Shown here: positions 54,808-64,000 of the stretch, piece after piece
Layout of the letters: the number at the start of each line of letters is the position of its first letter
How positions within the stretch are numbered: the stretch's first letter is position 1
From: Acanthamoeba lenticulata
Lineage: Eukaryota > Discosea > Longamoebia > Acanthamoebidae
Reading direction: 5' to 3'
Assembly: GCA_002179805.1 (NCBI GenBank)
Contig: NAVB01001301.1
Location: forward strand, 1-64,000
Length of the DNA stretch: 64,000 nt
The notes under the pieces: generated by a model
Told to the model about the DNA's origin: nothing
Databases searched by the model: none
What the model saw: only the letters and a program-made list of their open reading frames with translations
Made by a program: the position numbers and the translations under genes

Positions 54808-57800
54808 TTAGAGGGGATACATGGAAGGGGCGTGGGTCTCCACCTTGCCCGCGCGACGGCTGCACGTGTAGGCGACGGCCGCCGCGCCGGCCACGAGGAG
54901 GACCAGCGCGACGAGGACGAGGAAGGAGCCGCCGAGGGTCGTGGTGAGCACGATGAGGAGCGTGTGGTCGTCCTCGGCCGGCGGCGGCGCCTCCTCGGCG
55001 TAGACCGAGCAGGAGAAGGCAAAGGCGACGGTGAAGGTCGTGTTGATGAGGTTCTTGTTGGACTGCAGCCGGTAGGTGCCCGGCTTGAGGAAGGCCATCG
55101 TGGCCACGGTCGTGCCGCGGTCCAGCAGGATGTCGGGCATGGGCTGCGGCCCGCTAAAGGACACGACGTGGTCGAGCGTGTCGCGGTTCTCCAGCACGAG
55201 CACGTCGCCCACGGCCACGGTCTTGCCCTCCCACCAGGTGGCGCCGTCGATCATCTGGGGCTCGACGAGCCGCACGCGGTGGTCCCCGGGCCGCTCGGGG
55301 TAGTGCGCCGTGCGGGCCACCACGCGGGTGACCTCGAGCGGCCGCGGCAGCGCGTAGTAGTAGGTCGACTGGTACCACGCGTGCACGTCGTTGACGGGCA
55401 TGATCGCGCAGCAGTGGTCGTAGTCCAGCGCGTCGCTGCCGCCGCCGGCCGTGAGGCGCGTCGCGGCCGTCGAGTTGGCATCCACGGCCACGGCGGCCGC
55501 GTTGACAGTGCCGGCGTTGGCCGAGCCCTTGTCGCCGGTGTAGACGCAGCGGCCGCAGACGTCGAGCTTCTTGGTGTTGTAGGAGACGACGAGCTGGAAG
55601 GCGACCGACGAGCTCTCGACGGTGGTGAACTTGTAGAGGCCGGGCTCCTGGATGACGACGGTGAGCGTGTTGCCCGGGCGGAGGACGGCGTAGTCCCAGC
55701 GGGTCTGGATCTGCTTGACGCGCGCCACGTCGGCCGGCACGTCGAGGCGGTACATGATGAGGGTGTAGGCGTAGCCGGCGTGCAGGTTGGTGATGGCCAG
55801 CGACTCGCCGGTCTCGAGCGTGTTGCGGAGGATGATGGCCTCAAAGTCGCGGATGGTGACCGACGTCTGGGCAAAGGGCAGGAAGCAGCAGGCCGTGTTG
55901 TTGCCGCCGCACACGCCGCAGAAGTCGCGCTTGGTGCCGGACCACGGGATGCCGTCGCAGCCGGCGCACTGCGTGTTGTTGCCGCCGCAGACGAAGCACT
56001 GGTCCAGCTGGCCCGCCGGGCACGCGCAGGCCGGGTCGGTGATGACGTGCTGGCCGAAGCACTGGCCGGCGCAGTCCTTGTCGGCGTTGAACTCGCGCTT
56101 GGTCGTGCCCAGCGCGCACCGGCCGCAGTCGTCGAGCACGGCCGTGCCGTTGCATACGCCGGCGCAGTCCATGCCCGCGTTGAAGACGTGGCCGTCGCCC
56201 TCGACAAAGCACACGCCGCAGTCGTCCGTCGTCGCGTTGCCAAAGCACACGCCCTGGCAGTCGCGGTCGAGGTTGGGCGCGCGACCCGTGGAGCCCTCGA
56301 CGCACTTGCCGCAGTCGTCGATGTAGGCCGAGCCGTTGCACACGTTGTTGCAGTCCACGCGGTAGCCCGTCCCGTTGTAGTAGTCGGCGGGCGAGGCGCA
56401 CACGCCGCACGGGTTGTACTTGGCCGTGCCGTTGCACACGCCCTTGCAGTCCTGGACCTCGCTCGCGTCGCGGCCCGTCGAGCCGCCCACGCACACGCCG
56501 CACACGGTCTGCGCGCTGCCGCCGCACAGGTTGCTGCAGTCGAGCTGCTCGGCCGAGCAGCACTGGCCGCGCTTGTCCACCACGCCCGCGCACGCCCGGG
56601 CGCCCAGGTCGTGACGCGTCGCCACGTCAGCATCCTCGAACGCCACGTCAGCATCGGCCTCGTGCCCAAAGCGCTTGGCCGAGGTGCCGTTGTAGCCGCA
56701 GACTTGGCTCTCGGTGATGGCGCAGATGCCGTCGCAGGTCTTGGTCATGACCGGGTCGAGCCCGGTCGAGCCGCCCACGCAGCGGAGGCACTCGTTGACC
56801 TTGGCCGTGCCGTTGCACACGTCATTGCAGTCGATCTTGGCGCGGCCGTTGCACACGCCCAGGCAGTCGCGCACGGCCGTGCCGTTGCAGGTGCCCGTGC
56901 AGTCCATCCCATAAGTCGCGTCGAGGCCCGTGTCGCCGCCGACGCAGAAGCCGCACGGGTTGGTCACCCGCGTGCCGTTGCACACGCCGGCGCAGTCGGC
57001 CAGGTAGCCGTGCGTGTCCTGGCTCGCGCCGCACACGCCGCAGAAGGCCGGCGCCGAGCCGTTGCACTTGCCCATGCAGTCCTTGGCGAAGCCCGCCAGG
57101 CGGCCCGTGGAGCCGCCCGTGCAGTAGCCGCACTCGTCGATGCGCGCGCTGCCGTTGCACACGCCGGCGCAGTCGACGGCCTTGGACGGGTCGTAGCTGT
57201 CGACAAACGGGTCGTAGCACACGCCGCACGCGTCGCGCCGCGCCTTGCCAAACGGCTTGCCGCGGCAGTCGAGGCACGAGGTGCCGTTGCCGCCGCACAC
57301 GCCGCAGACGTCCTTCTGCAGGTCCGACGGGTCGACAATAATGGTGCCGTGCAGGGCCGGGTTGTTGGAGTCGTGCCAGACGTAGATGCCCGGCGAGAAG
57401 AACCGGTGCGGCGCGCTGGCCCCGCCCGGCGCGAGCACGTTGGGGTCGGCCGCGGCCGAGGCCTTGGCCACTTCGGCAAAGTCGTACAGGGTCCAGCCGC
57501 GGGCCGGCCCGAAGCCCGAGAAGGTGGGCACGCCGTAGGAGGTCGTGCCCTGCATGCCGGCCCCGGTGCCGACCTCGGCCGCGCCCAGCTCGCCGTTGTT
57601 CTCGGCGGGCTTGTCCTCTTCCTTCTTCTTGTCGCCCTCGGCGCCAGCGGCCGCGCCACCGGCATCACCGCTGCCACCAGAGGCGGCATCGCCGCTTCCA
57701 CTGCTGCCACCAGAGGCGGCCCCGGCCGCGGAGCCAGCGGCCGCGCCGGCGTCCGCGCGTCGGCGGCGCGAGTTGGGGCAGAGGCAGTGGATCAGGCCGT

Positions 57801-60800
57801 CGATCTCGCTGGCGTCGGCTTCGGCGTCGGCCTCGACGTCGGCCTCGTGGGCGCGCACGTCGTAGTAGGCGCGGTCGAGGGCCTCGCGGCGGCGCTGCAT
57901 GAGGGCCGCGGCGGTCGAGTTGGCGTCGTGGACGTCGGCCAGCGCGTCGAGGTGGTCCAGCTCCTGCTTCTGCTGCTGGAGCAGCGACAGCGTGAGCCCG
58001 CGCAGCGAGAAGGCCGGCTGCGGGTTGCGGCCCGGACGGCCGGCGGCGGCCTTGGTCGTCGCCGCGATCTGGCGCTTCAAGTGGGCCGCGAGGTGCTGGC
58101 TCACTTGGCGGCGCTGGCGGTCAAACGCGGCGCGCACGTCGTTTGAGTTGTAGTCGTCAAACTCGGGCTCGGCGCAGCAAATGCCGGACATGTAGACGTC
58201 GACCACCGAGTCATCCTCGTCGTCCTCGCGGACGGGCGCGCCCCGGCGGCGCTCGCGGCGGAGGCGCTCATGCCGGGCTTCGCGGACGTTGCGCAGGCGC
58301 TCGGCCGAGACGGCGCGCGTGGGCGCGTCGACGTGCCAGCCGGGGAAGCGGGCCAGCCCGAGCTCGTCGGACTCGTACTCGTCGTTGTTGTGGTGGTGAT
58401 CATCCGCGGCGGCCACGCTGCTGCGGCGGAGGTACTTGGAGGTCTGGTCGGGGAGCGGCACGGCGGGGTCGCCGAGGTCGGGGGCCTCGACGTGGTCCTT
58501 GAGGACGACCATGGAGAGGTACTTTTGGACGTAGGCGTTGACGGTGTCGTCGTCGAGGGTCATGGGCGGGACCTCGCCCTGGATGGCGTAGCCGGACTGC
58601 TTGAGGGTCTCGAGCTCGTAGGCCGGGGCGCCGGCGTAGTCAAAGACGCCGCCCTCGATCTTGACATTCCAGTCGAGGAGGTTCTCCCACACGACGAGGT
58701 CGCCCACCTTGACGCGCTTCTGCAGGCCGCTGGAGCCGTCGGCCGCGTCGCCGGCGCCGAGGCGCACGTAGTGGACGGCCGCCTGCGAGGGCTTGCGGAG
58801 GCAGCACGTGGAGCCGTCGCCGCCGCACTTGCCGCAGACGTCGACGGTCTTGCCCGAGAGCGGGACGCCGTCGCAGCCGGCGCACTTGGAGTTGTCGCCG
58901 CCGCAGATGCCGCACACGTCGACGTCGCCGTAGCAGGCGACGGTCACGGGCTGGCTCACGTGCGAGATGACGTTGTCGGGCGTCGTGTCAAAGCCCGCGT
59001 GGAGCAGCACGGCGTGGAGCTCCTGCTGGCCGTAGAGCTGGTTGTTGCGCGTGTCCCAGTAGGCCGAGACCGTGTAGCGCGTGGTCGAGCTCACGGAGCC
59101 GCGGACGCGCGGGACGTTGATGGTCGAGATGAGGCGGCCGGTGCCGCCCACAGCGCCGTGCCAGAGCTGGACGAGGACGTTCTGGCGGGTGAAGGTGTCG
59201 CCCAGGACGGTGACGGTGACGTCGTAGCCCTGGGTCCAGCGCTTGCCCGGGCCGGCCTTGACCGGCGAGATGCCGATGGTCTTGTCGAGCGCGATGGTCT
59301 GCAGCGTGTAGCCGTCGTCGCGCAGGTTGTGGAAGAGGAGGTTGTAGCCCTGGTTGTTGTCCTCGTGCATCTCGTCGAGCGCGTCGCGGTCGTCGAGGGT
59401 CGCGTGGATGTTGTTGGTGCCGTCGTACTTGAAGAGGAACGAGACGTCGCGCTGGTCCTGGGCCGGGACAAAGGCCACGGTCTGCGCGCCGATGAGCGTG
59501 CGGCCGGGGAAGAGGCACGTGAGGTCGAGGCAGTTGTCGGGGCTGCCGCGCCAGAGCGAGACGCTCACGTCCTGGGCCTGGACGAGGGCCTTGTTGCGCA
59601 CGGTCACGGTCACCTGCACGACCTGGCCCAGCTTGGGGAAGGGCGGGTTGGAGGTGATCTCCTTGGTCAGCATCGTGCGGTCGCGCTTGAAGGTGGTCCA
59701 CCACCAGGGCAGGTTGAAGGACGGGTCCGGCTTGGTGTAGGTCCGCTGCCACCAGGTCGACACGCCCGGGTAGTAGCCCGGCTCGGCGCTGTAGTCGACC
59801 TTGAGGTACTCCTGGCCGGCGGCCGTGCGCGCGATCCACACGTAGGGCTGCACGCGGTAGGCGTACTGCGGCGAGATGGCCTCGAGGTAGCAGTGCACCG
59901 ACGCGTCGCGGTTGATCGCGGCCGACTGCGTGCTGGAGCTCATGGACTCGTCCGACTTCTCCGTGCGGCCCACGTAGCCGGCCGTGACCTCGACGCCGAT
60001 GGGCAGCTTGATCTGCGGGCCGATGCCCATGAAGGCGCCCGAGAAGACAAAGTCCATCCCGACGTTGACGCCCACGCCGCCGCCGGCGCCGAAGCGGTCG
60101 GCCGAGTGGTCGATGGCGACCTTGTTCTGCGAGCGGCCGGACTGCTGGTCGACCCACTGCTCGTGCGCGTTGGGCCCGAGCGTCACCTTCTCGCCGACCA
60201 TGATCCGGTTGACCGGGTTGAAGTCGGTCGGCGCGCGCGACGAGTACGTGAGCAGGTTGAAGGGCTCGTGGTCCGGCGTGAACCACCACAGGTCGCGCCC
60301 GTCGGCCTTTTGCACGCAGCGCTCGCCGCAGCTCGACGAGAGCCAGATGTCGAGCGAGCCCACCTGGTTCCCGCTCTGGTCCACGATCGGGTACTTCCAC
60401 AGGTCCTTGTCGGTCGAGATGTACAGCACCGCGTCGTCGCCCGACGCCACCATGTCGCGCGCCACCGCGATCTGCTCCGTGTGCGCGTAGCCCGTGTTCT
60501 CCGAGTTCTCCTTGAACTTTTGCCAGGCCAGGTCCACGTTGCCAAACACGACCGCGATCTTGGCGTTGAGCTGGAACCCGTGCGCCGTCGTCTGCGCGCT
60601 GGCCGTCTCGCGCGTGATCTCAAAGGTCGAGACGATGCCCTCGATGTTGGACAGCTGCGAGAACGAGCCCGCGCCGTGGAACGTCGACGGGTTCACGATG
60701 ACCTCCTCCTCGTCGTCGCCGACGACGTCGTAGTGCGTCGGCGGCGCGTTGAGGACGGCCACGAGCTCCGGCACGCCCTCGTAGCGGATCGTGATGGGCT

Positions 60801-63800
60801 GGCCCACGCGGAAGCCCAGGCCGTAGAGGTTGCTCACGGTGAGGGCCATGTTGTTGACCGTCGTCGCCACCTCCTTGTCCTCGCCCTCGGCGTAGTACGG
60901 CCCGCGGTAGCAGTGGCGGCCGTTGATCGAGAACGGGTCGTCCACGTTGGGCTGCGCCGTGAGGCTCAGCAGCATGACCTTGGCCACGCTCGCGTCGGCC
61001 GTCGACGTGTACTCGGCGGCCACGATCAGCTCGTTGGCGTAGCTGTCGTCCAGGTTGCCGATGGCCAGCTTGAGCTCGGGGCTGCGCCCGGGCGCGCCGC
61101 CCGTCTGGCCGCCGAGCGGCAGCGCGTACTCGTACTTGCCAAAGAGCTGCATGCAGTCCAGCCGGCGGCACTTGGTGCCCGTGCCGGGCGCGTCGATGCG
61201 GAAGACGTGGGCCTTGCCGGCCGACGTGAAGCCCACGACCACCTCGGCGTCGCCGTCGTCGTCGAGATCGCCGGAGATCATGCGCAGGTTGACCCGCTGG
61301 GCCCACGGCCCGTCGGCGCCCCAGAGCGCGGCGCCCTCGGCGACGGTGACGACCTTGGTCTGGGTCATCGGGAACCCGTCCTCGGACTGGTCGATGGCGT
61401 ACAGGTAGACGCGCGTCTCGCCGGCGTCGTTGACGAGGCCCAGCGCGAGCTCGGCCGTGCCGGAGCCCTCGTAGTTGGCCAGGTTGACCGCCACGGCGTG
61501 CGGCCGGTAGAGCGAGCGCAGCGTCACCGGGCTGGTCGAGGCCGGCGAGAGGCCGCCGTCGACGTTCTGCTGGTAGAGCGTCCACGCCACGGTGCTGCTG
61601 TCGACGATCCAGGCCGCGGCCAGGAAGTCGAACCCAAACATGCCGATGTCGCCCGCCGTGAGCGAGTAGCTGAAGCCCTTGGCGTCGAGCGGCACGCCGC
61701 TGGCGTCGAGCCGCGGGAAGGCGGGGCCGCCGGGCACGACGAGCTCGATGGCGTTCTCAAACAGGCCGCGCACGATGGTGGTCGTGTCGTAGCAGCCGCA
61801 GGCGTGGAGGTCCGACCGGCTGGCCTTGGCCGCGGCGTTCCAGACGCCGTTGTCGTCGATGGCCAAGTCCCACAGGAACAGACGCAGGCTGCCGCTGCCG
61901 TCAATGAAGCCAAAGACCAGCTCCGGGTAGCCGTCGTTGTCAAAGTCGCCCGTCTGCAGCTCGAGCTGGCCGCCGAGCACGACCGTGGCGCCGCCGAGGG
62001 CCAGATTCTTGTAGACCGCCGTCTTGGGCTTGCCGTTCTCCACGTAGGTGATCGAGGCGTGCAGAGCGCCGCCTTCGTAGCCAAAGAGGGTGACGGTCTC
62101 CTCCTTCCAGTCGTTGTCAAAGTCGCCGCTGGCGCTGGCCACGAGCATGCGCTTGGCCACGGGCGGCGAGTCGAGCGACTTGAACGCCGCGTTCGAGTCC
62201 TCGCACATGGCCTTGACCATGAGCGCCTTCTTGGGCCGGTCCGAGTTGTACGTGCACGTCGGCGCGTCGCTGGCCCGGCGCGGCCGGAACAGCGGCTCGG
62301 TCAAGTGGCGCGCGTAGTTGTTCTTGTAGTAGTGGTCCTCCGTGCCGGGGTAGCTCCACGGCAGCTGGTACTCGCGTGCGTGGTGCTCGCGCTTGGTGTT
62401 GGCGTTGTTGGCGAGGCCGCGCTTGGACGACTGGGTCGACGAGCTGTCCTCGACCGCCACGAGCGACGTGTCGTCGGGGCAAGGCGGGAGCTCGCCCGGG
62501 CACAGGTAGGGCTCGCCGATCTCCTCGGCAAACTGGGTGTCGAGCGCCGCGAGCTCGCACGAGGTGTGGCCCACGCAGACCGACGCCACGCGCTTCTTCA
62601 CGGTCTCTGGGTCGGCCTCGCAGTTGTCGTAGACCTGGACGTTGTTCTCACCGCACGAGCCGTCGAGCTTGCCGAACCGGGCCCACTCGATGCGCGAGAT
62701 GACGCCGCCCTGCGGGCACTCGAGGCGCACGATGTCCTCCACGTTGGAGGCGCGCGCGTAAAACTGACCGCCGCCGTCACCGCAGATCGAGTTGTCCACA
62801 ACTAAAGGGAGCGGATGACGTCAGGCTAAAAAATCGGAATAAAAACTAGAAAAATGCAAAGAATGCGCGTACCGCTACTCTTGAGGCAGTACTCGGACTG
62901 GATGTCGAGGTACCAGTCGACGATGTGGCCGCGGTCCGACGGGCCCGTGGCGGTGAGCACCCAGTCGGCCAGGGCCGGCAGGCCCTTGAGCCCGGCGAGG
63001 CCCGGCACAGAGGCCATCGTGTACTGCAGCACGACGGGCGACGGCACGCCGCTGCCCAGCGGGGCCGTGCTCTCGGTGGCGACCTTGAGCACGACGTCGG
63101 TGGTAATGTTCTTGGCCCGCGGGCTGGTGCTGGCCATGCCCTTGCGCGTCAGCACGAACCCCACGCTGTTGGGGTTGCGGTGCAGCAGCACGATGTTGAC
63201 CGTGAGCGACGTCACGCAGTCGCCGTCGGAGAAGCCCAGGCCGGTCATGGGGAAGGTGTCGGGCACGTTGCCCATGTTCTCCCACGGCTCCACGCGCTTG
63301 GCCAGCGCGCCGCCCTCGAGCTCGTCCGTGTGCTCGTCGCAGAACGTGGGCTCGTTGATGCCCTGCGCGCGGATGACGTGCACCGAGCCCATGGTGACCT
63401 GCGAAAGCGCCGTCTCAAAGGCCAAGCTCACCGTCTGGCGCTGGGTGAACCAGCCGCCCTTGAACCGCTGGAACAGCGGGCCCAGCACGTTGGTCTTGTC
63501 CCTCGCGCCCGTGTTGGGCGAGATCTGTGTGCGTGTCGTATCGTGTCGTGTCGGGCGGTTAGCGGCACGAACGCGCGCGTGTGTGCGTGGGGGAGGCGAC
63601 GCACGAGCTGAGCGAGGTTCTTGTCAAACATCGGGATTTCGGAGCGGTCCTTGAGGCTCTCGGCCCAGGAAATGCTCGAGGGCGCGATCGAGGGCACGGG
63701 GAGGGTGGCCTCGCCGAGGCCCTTAACGTCGAAGATGAGCTCGCCCTTGTCGAGGTTGACCAGGGCCAGCGACGACGGGTCGGTGGTGAAGACGTGCGCC

Positions 63801-63922
63801 TTGAACTGACCGGCAAAGTCGAACGACATGGTCATCTCATAATAGGCGCAGGTCGGGTCATCCGGGTTCCTGCGGCAGTCGCTGTACTTGAACGCCTTCG
63901 TCACGCCGCCCTTGATGCCAAA
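54808..63922 (-). CDS. Giant Cys-rich type I membrane protein with lectin-like domain, 5' end beyond the window
   Basis: Three exons are in the window: 63922-63605, 63524-62873 and 62801-54808, at least 2,986 residues; an acceptor (GAGTAG) at 63923 shows more exons to the right. The main exon opens with a SUEL/galactose-lectin-like module (DNSICGDGGGQFYARAS, SRIEWARFGKLDGSCGEN, CVGHTSCEL). Next are FG-GAP/VCBS-like propeller motifs (GDFDNDGYPELVFGF, GDLDDDGDAEVVVGF), CARDB-like beta-sandwich segments (GQVVQVTVTVRNKAL), and a long linker. The C-terminal third holds more than a dozen repeats such as CAGVCNGTAVLDDCGRC and CGGNNTQCAGCDG. A TM helix (LGGSFLVLVALVLLVAGAAA) and a short tail (ending HAPSMYPL) close it. 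Nearly every Cys-rich unit carries an NGT/NGS sequon. This looks like a large adhesive cell-surface receptor. The opposite strand has a 1,500-codon open frame that is a composition artefact. Confidence 0.85.
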
Positions 63923-64000
63923 CTACTCAAGAAGAAAAAGCGAAAGCGAAAACGAAAACGAAAACAGAAAGAAAAATGGAAAGTGGTTAGATGCCACGTC

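Noticed and set aside
58270..62805. 1,511-codon plus-strand open frame
   Set aside because: Antisense to the Cys-rich giant protein, with Val/Asp/Arg/His-biased low-information sequence. The minus strand carries the lectin, propeller and TM features.

Overview
The window is nuclear DNA of a eukaryote with dense introns and GC-rich exons. Introns are mostly 50-120 bases and often AT-rich, and donors are commonly GTACGY or GTGCGY. The gene mix points to an amoebozoan: an SHK-type kinase with a C-terminal SH2 domain, a Frizzled/Smoothened-like receptor, giant Clu-domain and Cys-rich surface proteins, and an F-box/ankyrin protein of the kind shared with giant viruses. An Acanthamoeba species, perhaps A. 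castellanii, is my inference; no marker gene in the window proves it. There is no operon, CRISPR array, rRNA or tRNA that I could recognise. Most lengths quoted below come from splice models I built by hand: each exon set was checked for GT-AG ends and an unbroken frame, and the places where that failed are stated.

Layout. 1-521: CA-rich microsatellite and a direct repeat. 522-3903 (-): spliceosomal DEAH helicase DHX16/Prp2. 4968-6674 (+): His/Lys-rich protein with four 82-residue repeats. 6875-16693 (-): very large Clu-domain protein in about 17 exons. 17311-19530 (+): thioredoxin-fold protein. 19595-20805 (+): U6 snRNA phosphodiesterase USB1. 20972-21956 (-): HPP-family membrane protein. 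22087-22818 (+): 2H cyclic phosphodiesterase. 22855-23271 (-): orphan three-TM protein. Then five minus-strand genes: SHK kinase (23478-26498), PhyH-like dioxygenase (26759-27682), SAM/ubiquitin-like/CH protein (27777-33628), AP endonuclease with two PIP boxes (33907-35765) and an orphan TM protein (35868-36596). Then four plus-strand genes: isochorismatase-like hydrolase (36694-37559), Frizzled-like receptor (37695-40404), SLC52-type riboflavin transporter (40571-42771) carrying a U12-type AT-AC intron, and an orphan 315-residue protein (42988-44252). The last part holds an F-box/LRR protein (44284-45850, -), mitochondrial-carrier-like protein (46073-47830, +), DUF455 ferritin-like protein (47972-49303, -), four-TM protein (49700-50745, -), Kelch receptor-like protein (51204-53549, +), F-box/ankyrin protein (53611-54654, -) and a giant Cys-rich lectin-like membrane protein (54808 to beyond the right edge, -).

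How they fit. This is a compact, ordinary chromosomal segment: neighbours are often 30-160 bases apart, and divergent pairs share short promoters. Themes recur rather than form one system: RNA processing (DHX16, USB1, the 2H phosphodiesterase), actin and signalling (SHK, the CH/SAM protein, the Frizzled-like receptor), adhesion and surface sensing (Kelch, lectin-like giant), and vitamin or small-molecule handling (SLC52, isochorismatase, PhyH). The most unusual points are the U12 AT-AC intron, the two-PIP-box AP endonuclease, the SAM / three ubiquitin-like / tandem-CH architecture, and the reading-frame problem at a G11 tract in the Clu gene.
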